NCBI GenBank assembly: GCA_937900695.1
Contig: CALCFD010000010.1
Coordinates: 1 to 55,361 of the forward strand
Source: an uncultured Eubacterium sp.
GTDB taxonomy: Bacteria; Bacillota; Clostridia; Peptostreptococcales; Anaerovoracaceae
Reading direction: 5' to 3'
Length of the DNA stretch: 55,361 bases
A program made the position numbers and the translations under genes. Positions 44,290 through 53,345 of this stretch are shown piece by piece. The notes under the pieces are model-generated. The model worked only from the letters and a program-made list of their open reading frames with translations. It was not told where the DNA came from and did not search any database. Numbering within the stretch: the first letter of the stretch is position 1; every line of letters starts with the position of its first letter.

Positions 44290-44318
44290 TTGTTTAAGGA
44301 AAGACAATCTGTTATAAT
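44290..44318 (+). promoter_or_regulatory. Promoter placed for a leaderless mRNA
   Basis: TTGTTT at 44290-44295, 17 bp spacer, TATAAT at 44313-44318. The -10 ends 7 bases before the ATG at 44326, so +1 falls on or next to the start codon, and no ribosome binding site fits between. Confidence 0.65.
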
Positions 44319-44325
44319 TAACTAC

Positions 44326-44886
44326 ATGAAAAGTACTATTAGAAAATCAACATGGAAAGCTATATATAGGTTACTTGATAGAGTATCACCTTTAGATGAG
44401 GATTGTGGTAAATTGTGCAATGCTGCTTGCTGCACCCAGGAAGGAGATGAAACAGAAGATGGGGCTTGCGATTTTGAAATGGGCATATACCTTTTACCAG
44501 GAGAAGAAAAATTATATACTATGGATGAACCTTGGCTAAAATGGTCAGTTGAACAAGCAGAAGACTATGAATTTCCAGACTCATGGCATGGCAATGTGTA
44601 TTTTGTCAGATGCACAACTCCGCCGATTTGTCCAAGAGAACATAGACCTCTTCAATGCAGATTTTATCCATTAACACCCTATTTAGATAAAAATGATAAT
44701 CTTTCATTGATTTTATCACCTGTTGAAACTCCATATAGCTGTCCATTAATAACAAAAAGAATCAAACTAAATGATAGATTTTATAAGGCTAATTACACAG
44801 TTTGGAAGAGACTAATAAAAGATCCTCTTATTTATGACATGGTTAAGTTTGACAGTCAAATTATAGATGAAATAAAAGACGAATAA
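44326..44886 (+). CDS. Cys-rich hypothetical protein (YkgJ-like metal-binding pattern)
   Basis: A 186-residue soluble protein whose family I cannot name with certainty. It has an N-terminal cluster CGKLCNAACC, a further Cys in GACDFEMGIYLLPGEE, and a second cluster CTTPPICPREHRPLQCRFYP, then a Cys near 142. The spacing recalls YkgJ-type CxxxCxxxC(C) proteins that may bind zinc or an iron-sulfur cluster. The ATG at 44326 lacks a ribosome binding site and sits at the expected transcription start. The TTG at 44290 that would extend the frame is the -35 hexamer, so it is not used as a start. A terminator follows the stop, making the gene monocistronic. Confidence 0.75.
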   Translation: MKSTIRKSTWKAIYRLLDRVSPLDEDCGKLCNAACCTQEGDETEDGACDFEMGIYLLPGEEKLYTMDEPWLKWSVEQAEDYEFPDSWHGNVYFVRCTTPPICPREHRPLQCRFYPLTPYLDKNDNLSLILSPVETPYSCPLITKRIKLNDRFYKANYTVWKRLIKDPLIYDMVKFDSQIIDEIKDE

Positions 44887-44889
44887 AAA

Positions 44890-44931
44890 AAAAGCACATT
44901 CAATTGGTACAATACCATCGAATGTGCTTTT
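44890..44931. terminator. Bidirectional terminator between convergent genes
   Basis: AAAAGCACATTC (44890-44901) pairs with GAATGTGCTTTT (44920-44931), with an inner GGTA/TACC stem in the loop. It serves the Cys-rich gene on the plus strand and the kinase-like gene on the minus strand. Confidence 0.85.
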
Positions 44932-44943
44932 AGTCTTATCCAA

Positions 44944-45552
44944 TTATTTTACAGCATCTAAAATAATTTCTACCGATTTTTCTAGTCCAAATTTACCACT
45001 GTTTAAAATCAAATCATAATTATCTAAGTTACCCCATTTTTTTTCACAGTAAAATGAGTAATGTTTTGCTCTAGCTTTATCACTCTTTTTTATAACAGAA
45101 GCAACATTTTTTTCTTCAATACCATACTCTTCTACAGCTCTCTTAACACGCTGATTATAATCTGAGTGAATAAATACATTCAATACATCATCCCTATCTC
45201 TTAAAATATAATCTGCACATCTTCCTACAATTACACAAGGTCCTTTTTCTGCCAAGTCCTTAATAATTCTACTTTGTGCTACAAAAATATCTTCACCTAT
45301 TACCTGCACATTTTCAACAACTGGACTTACTGAATAATATCCTAAAGTTGCAATATTAAATGCCTGAGCCATAGTCATCTTCTCTGATGCTTCTTCAACA
45401 TATCCTGCAGCCATTCCGCAATCTTGGGCAATCATATCTATAAGCACCTTATCATAAAATGGAATATCTAGCGCTTTAGCAATTCTTTCACCTATTTGTC
45501 TACCACCACTACCATATTCTCTACTTATAGTTATTATTTTTGTATTATTCAT
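44944..45552 (-). CDS. Cytidylate-kinase-like family protein
   Basis: A 202-residue P-loop kinase of the 'cytidylate kinase-like' (Cytidylate_kin2) family. The N-terminus ITISREYGSGGRQIGERIA is the P-loop, FYDKVLIDMIAQ follows, CVIVGRCADYILRDRDDVL is the Walker B-like strand, and KARAKHYSFYCEKKWG is the typical family segment. It is distinct from the housekeeping Cmk and its substrate is unproven. ATG at 45552 is preferred to the GTG at 45561, which lies too close to GGGG. It overlaps the MATE stop by 8 bp and is the last gene of its unit. Confidence 0.87.
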   Translation of the reverse strand: MNNTKIITISREYGSGGRQIGERIAKALDIPFYDKVLIDMIAQDCGMAAGYVEEASEKMTMAQAFNIATLGYYSVSPVVENVQVIGEDIFVAQSRIIKDLAEKGPCVIVGRCADYILRDRDDVLNVFIHSDYNQRVKRAVEEYGIEEKNVASVIKKSDKARAKHYSFYCEKKWGNLDNYDLILNSGKFGLEKSVEIILDAVK

Positions 45553-46912
45553 TATTTTCACACCCCAATTTCTTAAATGTATTATTATATAAATATCTTA
45601 ACATAATTACATAATAAACAACACCTATTATTTCTGCAAGTGGAAATGAAAGCCATACAGCTCTTAATCCAAATACTTTTCCAAAAATAAATGCCAATGG
45701 CAAAATACCTGCAAACTGTCTTAATATTGACCCCCACATACTCATAACACCATGACCAGTAGCCTGGAATAAGCCTGCAGAAATAATACCAAAACCAGCT
45801 GGTATAAAACATAAACTTATAGATTTCAAAGCATCATTGCCTATAGCTAACATATCTGGTGATGCATTAAACAGTTTGAGTAAAAGATCTGGAATTGTTT
45901 GGAATATTATTAATCCCATAGTCATAATTATTATAGCTGCCATTGTGGCAACCTTAAAAGTATCCAAAAGTCTTTTTTTATTTCGAGCCCCATAATTATA
46001 ACCCATAATAGGAAGTGCACCTTGGTTTACACCAAATGAAGGCATAAATACAAATGACTGCAATTTGCCATAAACACCTAGCACTGCCACAGCAGTAGAT
46101 GAAAATCCCGCTAAAATAGCATTCATTCCAAATAGCATTACAGATCCTAATGCCTGCATAATAATTGAAGGTGCCCCTACTGCATATATTTCCTTTATCG
46201 TACTCCAATGAATATCAAAACTAAATACTTTAATTTCAACAGCATGGTCTTTAGTTAAAAGTAAAAATAATCCTATTGCACAACCTACAAACTGAGAAAA
46301 TACTGTAGCAATAGCAGCTCCAGCAACTCCCATTTTAGGAAGTCCAAACCATCCAAAGATTAATATTGGATCAGCTATTATATTCACTACTGCACCAGTT
46401 ATAATTGTAATCATAGGGTAAATCATATTTCCTGTTGACTGAAATATTTTTTCTATTAATAAATTAGTCATTACAAAAATACTACAAACTGTTACAATAG
46501 TTAAATAATCAACTCCAAAGTCAATTATTTCCTTATTATTACTAAAGATTTCCATAAATCCTCTTGAAGCAAAAATACCAAATATAGCAAATATAAGCCA
46601 ATTTACCACTGCTAATTTAATACCGCTTGAAGCCGCATTATTAGCATCTTCAAACCTTTTAGCTCCAAGTCTTCTAGATATTAGTGAATTAATACCAACC
46701 CCTGTACCTACTCCCATCGCTATCATAAGCATCTGAATAGGAAATACTATTGATACAGCAGTCAAAGCATTTTCACCTATCTGTGCAACAAATATACTAT
46801 CTACTATATTATAAAGTGAATTTATAAGCATAGAAAATATAGCCGGTCCTGACATTGTCAAAAGCAACTTTCCTATGGGCATTGTACCCATTTTATTTTC
46901 TTGTCCATCCAT
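45545..46912 (-). CDS. MATE-family efflux transporter
   Basis: A 455-residue multidrug and toxin extrusion type transporter with twelve predicted membrane helices. The N-terminal MGTMPIGKLLLTMSGPAIFS, then MLINSLYNIVDSIFVAQIG and VGTGVGINSLISRRLGA, match the first MATE bundle, and FMPSFGVNQGALPIMGYNYG is the conserved start of the second. Substrate is unknown; sodium or proton coupling is typical. GGAGGAG lies before the ATG. It is 30 bp after the carbonic anhydrase gene. Confidence 0.94.
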   Translation of the reverse strand: MDGQENKMGTMPIGKLLLTMSGPAIFSMLINSLYNIVDSIFVAQIGENALTAVSIVFPIQMLMIAMGVGTGVGINSLISRRLGAKRFEDANNAASSGIKLAVVNWLIFAIFGIFASRGFMEIFSNNKEIIDFGVDYLTIVTVCSIFVMTNLLIEKIFQSTGNMIYPMITIITGAVVNIIADPILIFGWFGLPKMGVAGAAIATVFSQFVGCAIGLFLLLTKDHAVEIKVFSFDIHWSTIKEIYAVGAPSIIMQALGSVMLFGMNAILAGFSSTAVAVLGVYGKLQSFVFMPSFGVNQGALPIMGYNYGARNKKRLLDTFKVATMAAIIIMTMGLIIFQTIPDLLLKLFNASPDMLAIGNDALKSISLCFIPAGFGIISAGLFQATGHGVMSMWGSILRQFAGILPLAFIFGKVFGLRAVWLSFPLAEIIGVVYYVIMLRYLYNNTFKKLGCENNE

Positions 46913-46942
46913 AAAAATATCTCCTCCTCATTCAACAATCAT

Positions 46943-47494
46943 TTATTTCACTTCATTTACTTCTCCAGTTACACTATCCATAATATAACCATAAACATTA
47001 ACATCTTCAGGTACTAATGGATGATTTCTTATTGTGTTAACTGCAGAAACTACAGATTGCTTCATATCATCAAACCCATGTAGCCAGCTTTCAAGCTCAA
47101 TACCACAGTTTCTAATCATATTAAGAGTTTCTTCTTTAATTCCTCTTTTTATCATTTCATTTTCGATTTTGGCAGGTTCAATACCTTTCATACCACAATC
47201 TGTATGACCTATTACTAAGATATCATTTACACCAAGCTCATAGATTGCAACCATTAGACTTCTCATAACTGATCCAAATGGATGAGAAATTACTCCTCCT
47301 GCATTTTTAATTATTTTAACATCTCCATTTTTAATATTTAATGCTGCAGGAAGCAAAGCTGTCAATCTTGTATCCATACATGAGATAATAGCAAGCTTTT
47401 TATCTGGATATTTTGTAGTGATAAATTCTTCGTATTTCTTTTCGTTAACAAACTTTTTATTGTCTTCTAAAATCTGTTCAATAAAACTATTCAT
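46943..47494 (-). CDS. Beta-class carbonic anhydrase
   Basis: Interconverts CO2 and bicarbonate. The 183-residue protein has the zinc ligands in AIISCMDTRL (Cys with the Asp-Arg dyad) and VIGHTDCGMKG (His and Cys), plus IKNAGGVIS between them. This is the short clade of beta enzymes found in many Firmicutes. ATG at 47494 is preferred to the adjacent GTG at 47497 (AAAGGAG six bases upstream). Bicarbonate could feed the pyruvate carboxylase elsewhere in the window, though the genes are not linked. Confidence 0.92.
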   Translation of the reverse strand: MNSFIEQILEDNKKFVNEKKYEEFITTKYPDKKLAIISCMDTRLTALLPAALNIKNGDVKIIKNAGGVISHPFGSVMRSLMVAIYELGVNDILVIGHTDCGMKGIEPAKIENEMIKRGIKEETLNMIRNCGIELESWLHGFDDMKQSVVSAVNTIRNHPLVPEDVNVYGYIMDSVTGEVNEVK

Positions 47495-47530
47495 CACAAA
47501 CTCCTTTCATATTCTACATTTTTTCAAGTA

Positions 47531-47564
47531 AAAAAAATAATTGGTTTCTTTTTTGAAACCAATT
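47531..47564 (-). terminator. Terminator of the deoB-pdp operon
   Basis: Minus strand AATTGGTTTC (47564-47555), a loop of six A, GAAACCAATT (47548-47539), then ATTTTTTT (47538-47531). Its first arm overlaps the expected start site of the carbonic anhydrase promoter. Confidence 0.85.
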
Positions 47565-47565
47565 A

Positions 47566-47594
47566 ATTATACTATATATTAGTTGTATATGCAA
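47566..47594 (-). promoter_or_regulatory. Promoter of the carbonic anhydrase-MATE unit, overlapping a terminator
   Basis: Minus strand: TTGCAT (47594-47589), 17 bp spacer, TATAAT (47571-47566), starting directly after the pdp stop codon. The predicted +1 (about 47559) lies inside the first arm of the terminator hairpin. Confidence 0.6.
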
Positions 47595-48857
47595 CTACTT
47601 TGCTATCGTGTATGCTTCTATAAGTATATCTACTGCTTTGACTAATTTATCTTTATCATTGCCATAGACTTTTGCAACAACCTCATCTTCTAAAATCTCA
47701 TCTCCTACTTTTTTAAATAAAGTAATTCCAGCTGACAAATCTATGTCATCTTCTTTTTTTTCACGACCTGCACCACATATAAGAGAAGCTTCTCCAACTT
47801 TATTAGCTTCAAGACGACTCAAAATGCCACTCTGAGCAATTTTTACATTCACTTCGTATTTTGGCTTTGGAAGCAAGCTATAATCTTCCACAACAGAAGG
47901 ATTTCCACCTTGAGCTTCTATGAATTCCTTACACTTTAGAAGAGCTTTTTTATTATCTACCATAGATTTAGCTATCTTAGCACCTTCTTCTTTATCTTTG
48001 GCAAGTTCTCCTAAAACTAACATTTTTCCAGAGATTTCAATTGCAAGATTCATTAAATCATCAGGCCCTTTCCCCTTTAAGACATCTATAGCTTCCATAA
48101 CTTCATTAGCATTACCTACCATGTTTCCAAGAGGCTGATTCATATCAGACAAAATATATTCAACATTTTTACTAGCCATGTTACCTATTCTTTTCATAAG
48201 CTCAGCTAACTCTTTAGCTTCTTGCTTAGTTTTCATTAAGGCACCCATACCATATTTAACATCTAGCAAAATTGCATCGCTTCCCATCGCAAGCTTTTTG
48301 CTCATAATACTAGATGCTATCAACCCTTTTATGTCAACAGTTCCAGTCACATCTCGTAATGCATATATAAGCTTATCTGCTTTAGCTATATTTTCAGTTT
48401 GACCTGCAACACACAATCCAACATCTTTTACTATTCTTTTAAACTTATCTATAGATAAATCAGTTGTAAATCCAGGAATGGCTGCCAATTTATCTATAGT
48501 ACCTCCAGTAAAGCCAAGTCCTCTTCCGCTCATTTTTGCAACTTTAACACCGGCTGCAGCAACAATAGGACCTATTATAAGTGTAATCTTATCTCCTACA
48601 CCACCAGAACTATGTTTATCGACTTTGATGCCTTTAATATCTGATAAATCTAAAATACTTCCGCTATTTTTCATAGCATCTGTCAATACAAATATTTCTT
48701 TATCTGTCAAACCTTGAAAATATATAGCCATAAGAAGAGCTGACATTTGATAATCTGCCACACTACCATCAACATAGCCTTTTATAACTGATCTTATCTC
48801 ATTTTCAGTAAGCTCTTCTCCTCTTCTCTTTTTTAAAATTATATCTACCATATTCAT
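47595..48857 (-). CDS. pdp: Pyrimidine-nucleoside phosphorylase
   Basis: Cleaves uridine, thymidine or deoxyuridine with phosphate to free base and (deoxy)ribose 1-phosphate. The 420-residue protein has the family signature KVAKMSGRGLGFTGGTIDKL, the phosphate-loop KHSSGGVGDK, and the C-terminal domain with a VGxxS-like KVGEASLICGAGR. Distinguishing Pdp from thymidine phosphorylase (DeoA) by eye is not safe; the length and Firmicute setting favour Pdp. Its ATG overlaps the deoB stop by 4 bp, and together the two enzymes turn nucleosides into ribose 5-phosphate. Confidence 0.95.
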   Translation of the reverse strand: MNMVDIILKKRRGEELTENEIRSVIKGYVDGSVADYQMSALLMAIYFQGLTDKEIFVLTDAMKNSGSILDLSDIKGIKVDKHSSGGVGDKITLIIGPIVAAAGVKVAKMSGRGLGFTGGTIDKLAAIPGFTTDLSIDKFKRIVKDVGLCVAGQTENIAKADKLIYALRDVTGTVDIKGLIASSIMSKKLAMGSDAILLDVKYGMGALMKTKQEAKELAELMKRIGNMASKNVEYILSDMNQPLGNMVGNANEVMEAIDVLKGKGPDDLMNLAIEISGKMLVLGELAKDKEEGAKIAKSMVDNKKALLKCKEFIEAQGGNPSVVEDYSLLPKPKYEVNVKIAQSGILSRLEANKVGEASLICGAGREKKEDDIDLSAGITLFKKVGDEILEDEVVAKVYGNDKDKLVKAVDILIEAYTIAK

Positions 48858-50032
48858 TTTAATACCTTCTTTAAAAAGCTTGTTCCTAACCCTGTATTTT
48901 CCACATCTAGATAATCACATATAGTAGCTGATATATCTGCAAAAGTGTTAAGTGTGCCAAGTTTATTATTTTCTTTTATTAAATCACCTATCACTAACAA
49001 AGGAACATATTCTCTAGTATGATTAAAGCCCTTAAAAGTTGGATCATTGCCATGATCTGCAGTAAGAATAAGAATATCTTCAGATTTCATATTTTTAATT
49101 ATTTCAGGTAAATATCGATCAAACTCCTCTATAGCCACACCATATCCCTCCGGATTTCTTCTATGACCATATTTAGAGTCAAAGTCTACCAAGTTAGTAA
49201 ATATCAAACCTTCAAAATCAGTCTTTATCGCTTCTATAGTCTTCACAATTCCATCTAAATTATCCTTTGTTGAAACACTTTTCGTGATACCACAACCATT
49301 AAAAATATCTCTTATTTTTCCTATGCTGTAAACTTCTTTTCCACCTTGAGAAATATAATTTAACATAGTTTTTCCATGTGGATCTACAGAATAATCATGT
49401 CTATCCGAAGTTCTTATGCGAGCATTATCTATTATTTTATAAGGACGAGCTATTACTCTTGCGCAAGCCCACTTTCCAATTAGCATTTCTCTTGCTATTT
49501 TACATATTTTATAAAGTTCATCTAAGGGAATAACATCAACATTAGCAGCAATCTGAAAAACACTATCATCAGAAGTATACACTATAATATCTCCTGTTTT
49601 TTCATGATGTTCTCCAAGTTTTTCTATTATCTCAGTTCCTGAAATAGATATGTTTCCAACAGTTTTACGACCTATTTTCTTTTCAAATGCTTCTATAAAT
49701 TCCTTTGGAAATCCATCAGGATAAGTTTGAAATGGTTCTTTTGTTTCTAATCCTGCTATTTCCCAGTGTCCAGTAGTCGTATCTTTACCAACTGAAATCT
49801 CTTTCATGCGACCATAACTTCCCTTAATATATTCAATATTTTTGCTATGATACTTAGACATTCCCGGTAAGTTTAAAATCCCAAATTTTGACAAATTAGG
49901 AATCTTTAAATCTGGGCATTTTTCTAAAATATGACCCAAAGTATTAGAGTTTTCATCTCCAAAAAGATGAGCATCCTCAGCATATCCAACACCTAAACTA
50001 TCTAAAACTATTAAAATTACTCTCTTATTCAC
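48854..50032 (-). CDS. deoB: Phosphopentomutase
   Basis: Interconverts (deoxy)ribose 1-phosphate and 5-phosphate. The 392-residue alkaline-phosphatase-superfamily enzyme has RVILIVLDSLGVGYAEDA (metal Asp), GKDTTTGHWEIAG with the phosphorylated Thr, GHRRNPEGYG, and ILTADHGNDPTFKGFNHTRE with the second metal site. GTG at 50032 is preferred, six bases after AGGAGG; the GTG at 50041 lies inside that site. It sits between the phosphoesterase gene (12 bp upstream) and pdp (4 bp overlap). Confidence 0.96.
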   Translation of the reverse strand: MNKRVILIVLDSLGVGYAEDAHLFGDENSNTLGHILEKCPDLKIPNLSKFGILNLPGMSKYHSKNIEYIKGSYGRMKEISVGKDTTTGHWEIAGLETKEPFQTYPDGFPKEFIEAFEKKIGRKTVGNISISGTEIIEKLGEHHEKTGDIIVYTSDDSVFQIAANVDVIPLDELYKICKIAREMLIGKWACARVIARPYKIIDNARIRTSDRHDYSVDPHGKTMLNYISQGGKEVYSIGKIRDIFNGCGITKSVSTKDNLDGIVKTIEAIKTDFEGLIFTNLVDFDSKYGHRRNPEGYGVAIEEFDRYLPEIIKNMKSEDILILTADHGNDPTFKGFNHTREYVPLLVIGDLIKENNKLGTLNTFADISATICDYLDVENTGLGTSFLKKVLK

Positions 50033-50044
50033 ACTTGCCACCTC

Positions 50045-50740
50045 CTATTTTATCTTTATAGGACATCCTTCTAAACCATCTAGCGAAACTAGTTTATATG
50101 AAACACCATTATAATTTACAGCAGCTTTATTCTTTTTAGCATCATTGCCATGTAGATGCCCATAAACAACCTTTTTTACTCCATATTTTTCAAAAAGTTC
50201 TGTAAAACCAGACATCTGTTTTTTATCGTTAGTTGGCGGATAATGAAGTACACCGATAATATCTTTGATATCTTCATTCTTGGCTTCTTTTAATGAAGCT
50301 TCCAACCTAAGTAGCTCCCTCTTATAGATTTTTTCATCACTAAGCTCAAAACCTTCACTACCTGGACAAACCCATCCTCGTGTGCCACAAATAGCTGTAT
50401 TTCCAACTTTATACATATGATTTTGTATAAAATACATATTATCATACAAATTATTTAATCGGCCTATGCCTGTCCACCACATATCATGATTTCCTTTGAT
50501 AAAAACCTTTTTTCCTGGCAAATTACTAATCCATTGTAAATCGGCCATAGCTTCATCTAATTTCATAGCCCATGAAGTATCTCCTGCAATAATTACCGTA
50601 TCCTCATCCGTAATATTTTTAAGCCAATTATTTTTTAAATTTTCAACATGGTTTACCCATGCTCCACCATATATGTCCATAGGTTTATCTATTGTGGGAT
50701 CCATTGATAAATGCAAATCCCCAATTGCAAATATGCTCAT
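50045..50740 (-). CDS. Calcineurin-like metallophosphoesterase
   Basis: A 231-residue phosphoesterase with the full metal-binding set: FAIGDLHL (Asp and His), AGDTSWA, KGNHDMWW, LHYPP and YGHLHGND. It has no signal peptide. Substrate unknown. It starts 3 bp after rmuC, with GGAGAGG inside the rmuC end as its ribosome binding site, and lies 12 bp before deoB. Confidence 0.93.
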   Translation of the reverse strand: MSIFAIGDLHLSMDPTIDKPMDIYGGAWVNHVENLKNNWLKNITDEDTVIIAGDTSWAMKLDEAMADLQWISNLPGKKVFIKGNHDMWWTGIGRLNNLYDNMYFIQNHMYKVGNTAICGTRGWVCPGSEGFELSDEKIYKRELLRLEASLKEAKNEDIKDIIGVLHYPPTNDKKQMSGFTELFEKYGVKKVVYGHLHGNDAKKNKAAVNYNGVSYKLVSLDGLEGCPIKIK

Positions 50741-50743
50741 ATA

Positions 50744-51844
50744 TTATTTTTCCTCTCCAATATCTGAAATACTATTTAGCGTTTTGTTTATACTTCTAGT
50801 TCTAACACCAACTAATTTATCTAATTCTTCATTTGCTTGATTAATTCGTTGCTGTGTTTTAACTATAACATCTTCAAACTTAGCAAATTCAACTTTAGCA
50901 GCTGCTAAAATATCCCAAACCTCACTACTTCTTTTTTGAATAGCCAAAGTCTTAAATCCCATCTGTAAACTATTTAAAAGGGCTGCCATAGTAGTTGGAC
51001 CTGCTATAACTATTTTATACTCTCTTTGAATATATTCTAAAACGCCACTTCGAACAGTTTCTGCATAAAGACCTTCAAAAGGTAAAAACATTATGGCAAA
51101 ATCAGTAGTAAAAGGTGGTTGTATATATTTATCTTGTATATCTTTCGCAGCTTTTTTTATTGCATTATCAAGAGCCTTAATTTTTTGATCAATTAAAGTT
51201 TTATCGCCTTCATCGTAAGCCTCTAGCAAATTATTGTATGCGTCTGCCGGAAACTTTGCATCAATTGGTAAATATACACTATGGCCATATCCACCTGGCA
51301 TTTTTACAGCATACTCAACCCTTTCATTACCACTTGATTTAGTTCTTATATTTTCTTCATACTGCTCAGGTGCTAAAATCTCCTCTAAAATAGCTCCTAG
51401 CTGTATCTCACCTAAAATGCCTCTAGTTTTAACATTTGACAAAACTCGTTTTAAGTCACCTACTCCTGTTGCAAGATTTTGCATTTCACCAAGACCTCTG
51501 TAGACTTGCTCTAACCGTTCTGATACAAGTCTAAACGATTTGCTAATGCGGTTTTCTAAAGTTTCCTGCAATTTCTCATCAACTGTTATACGAATATTTT
51601 CAAGTTGTTTACTATTTTCAACGGTCAAACGATCTACCTTTTTCGTAAGTTCTTCAAGCCTCTGATCTTGAATAAGGGCTGCTGTTTTTTGATTTTCAAA
51701 AATCATTTTAGACATAGTGTCTATACTTCCATTGACAGAACTTACAGTATCTCTTCTAAGACCTGATGTATTAATAAGATTTATTATAACTATTACAAGC
51801 ACAACAATTATCAATGCCAACACAAAGAGTAACATTGTTTCCAT
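50744..51844 (-). CDS. rmuC: RmuC-family DNA recombination-limiting protein
   Basis: A 366-residue protein with one N-terminal membrane helix (about 4-22), a coiled-coil region (about 40-110), and the RmuC nuclease-like domain: TRGILGEIQLGAILEEIL, LPIDAKFPADAY (putative catalytic DxK-type motif) and AIMFLPFEGLYAE, GPTTMAALLNSLQMGF. In E. coli RmuC limits inverted-repeat recombination. It is membrane-tethered with the domain in the cytoplasm. Confidence 0.94.
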   Translation of the reverse strand: METMLLFVLALIIVVLVIVIINLINTSGLRRDTVSSVNGSIDTMSKMIFENQKTAALIQDQRLEELTKKVDRLTVENSKQLENIRITVDEKLQETLENRISKSFRLVSERLEQVYRGLGEMQNLATGVGDLKRVLSNVKTRGILGEIQLGAILEEILAPEQYEENIRTKSSGNERVEYAVKMPGGYGHSVYLPIDAKFPADAYNNLLEAYDEGDKTLIDQKIKALDNAIKKAAKDIQDKYIQPPFTTDFAIMFLPFEGLYAETVRSGVLEYIQREYKIVIAGPTTMAALLNSLQMGFKTLAIQKRSSEVWDILAAAKVEFAKFEDVIVKTQQRINQANEELDKLVGVRTRSINKTLNSISDIGEEK

Positions 51845-51876
51845 ACTTTATTATTTTCCTTCCTATTTTTACAAAT

Positions 51877-52638
51877 CTATTTAAGATTTTTTTCAACTAA
51901 TTCAAATACATCAGAAGCACTATCAAGTGTAATGCCTGTAAATCCACTTTCTGTAATTAGATATCTTGATTTTTCTCCTCTACGCAAATCAGCTAAGTCA
52001 TTTGCCATAATAAAATCCATATTATTTTTCTTACATAGCTTTTGCGCCACTTTATATAATTCATCTTTAGGTACATTTTCAAGAAGCTTACAACCTAGTA
52101 ACAATGTATTAGGCATCCACTGACGAAGTTTACCTATAATTTTAGGAGTTAAAGTCAACTTAACTGTTAAGTCTGCTTGATAACTACTAATTTTAGAGCT
52201 ACTATCTAACTTGCACTTAGGATTCATTAAAATATCATAGATTTCCTGTGGAGAATTAAAGTTATCCTTATCCTCAAATAACTCTTCTGCTAAATCCTCC
52301 ATTAAAAATGAAAAGTCCGCTTTATAATCACCTACTGCCGCTGCATGAATAGCTACATCATAACTATTATTCTTTGCTGCCTGTTCTATTTCATAAAGCA
52401 TATCATCAGTTGTTTCAACAGAAATAATATCAATATCTTTTGAAAGCTTATCTGTATTTACACTTCTATTTAAAATTAAAGTTACATCATATCCTTTTTT
52501 ATGAAATTCTTTTGCAAGGGCTAAAGAAAAGCTACCAGTTGACATGTTAGTTATCTTCATAACCTCATCAATATATTCATTTGTTGGGCCACCAGTAATT
52601 AAAATAGTTTTCTTTTCTCTCTTTAAAATATTCATCAT
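51877..52638 (-). CDS. coaB: Phosphopantothenate-cysteine ligase, stand-alone CoaB-like
   Basis: A 253-residue protein of the DFP/CoaB fold. ILITGGPTNEYIDEVMKITN with MSTG is the nucleotide loop, AIHAAAVGDYKA the substrate loop, LTPKIIGKLRQW the acyl-cytidylate site with its Lys pair, and FIMANDL the conserved Asn motif. Most bacteria fuse CoaB to the decarboxylase CoaC; a monofunctional CoaB occurs in streptococci and enterococci. No coaC is nearby. Starts at 52638 or the adjacent ATG at 52635, both after AAAGGAG. Confidence 0.8.
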   Translation of the reverse strand: MMNILKREKKTILITGGPTNEYIDEVMKITNMSTGSFSLALAKEFHKKGYDVTLILNRSVNTDKLSKDIDIISVETTDDMLYEIEQAAKNNSYDVAIHAAAVGDYKADFSFLMEDLAEELFEDKDNFNSPQEIYDILMNPKCKLDSSSKISSYQADLTVKLTLTPKIIGKLRQWMPNTLLLGCKLLENVPKDELYKVAQKLCKKNNMDFIMANDLADLRRGEKSRYLITESGFTGITLDSASDVFELVEKNLK

Positions 52639-52647
52639 TTTGCTCCT

Positions 52648-53334
52648 TTATTTGTATATTTGAATAATATCTTTTATAACTTCACCTGCTATTATCATAC
52701 CTGCTACTGGCGGTACAAATGACACACTGCCAGGAGGACTACTCTTAATAATCGGTTCTTCCTTAGAATATACCACCTTAACTTCCTTTACACCTCTTTT
52801 TCTAAGCTCTTTTCTTATAACCTTTGCAAGAGGGCAAACAGAAGTCTTACTTATATCACTAACTTCAAGCATGGTAGGCTCAAGTTTATTGCCAGTTCCC
52901 ATAGAAGATATCACAGGAATGTCTTTTTCTTTTGCCCTACATATTATATCTAGCTTAGCTGTTACATTATCTATTGCATCTACTATGTAGTCATATCCAT
53001 CAAACGATATTTCATTCCTATTTTCAGGAATATACATCATCTTTATATCTTTTATATCTATATCAGGATTTATATCTAAAAGTCTAGACTTTATAACTTT
53101 TACTTTATCTAATCCAATATTCTTTTCTGTAGCTATTAACTGTCGATTTATATTACTTCTATCAACTACATCACCATCCACAACTGTAATATGACCTACA
53201 CCCATTCTCGCAAGAGCTTCAACACAATGTCCACCTACACCACCTATTCCAAAAACTAATATATTAGCATGGTTCAGTTTATTGAACTTATCATCGCCGA
53301 TAACTCTTACAGTTCTTTCAAATCTATCATTCAT
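52648..53334 (-). CDS. tcdA: tRNA threonylcarbamoyladenosine dehydratase (TcdA/CsdL)
   Basis: An E1/ThiF-like enzyme that cyclises t6A37 in tRNA to ct6A using ATP. About 228 residues: RFERTVRVIGDDKFNKL at the start, NILVFGIGGVGGHCVEAL (ATP loop), VVDGDVVDRSNINRQ (Asp and Arg of the adenylation site), DYIVDAIDNVTAKL and the C-terminal SSPPGSVSFVPPVAG typical of TcdA. ATG at 53334 gives the family N-terminus; GTG at 53349 overlapping the recX stop is an alternative with no ribosome binding site. Confidence 0.93.
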   Translation of the reverse strand: MNDRFERTVRVIGDDKFNKLNHANILVFGIGGVGGHCVEALARMGVGHITVVDGDVVDRSNINRQLIATEKNIGLDKVKVIKSRLLDINPDIDIKDIKMMYIPENRNEISFDGYDYIVDAIDNVTAKLDIICRAKEKDIPVISSMGTGNKLEPTMLEVSDISKTSVCPLAKVIRKELRKRGVKEVKVVYSKEEPIIKSSPPGSVSFVPPVAGMIIAGEVIKDIIQIYK

Positions 53335-53345
53335 AAGTTTACCAT

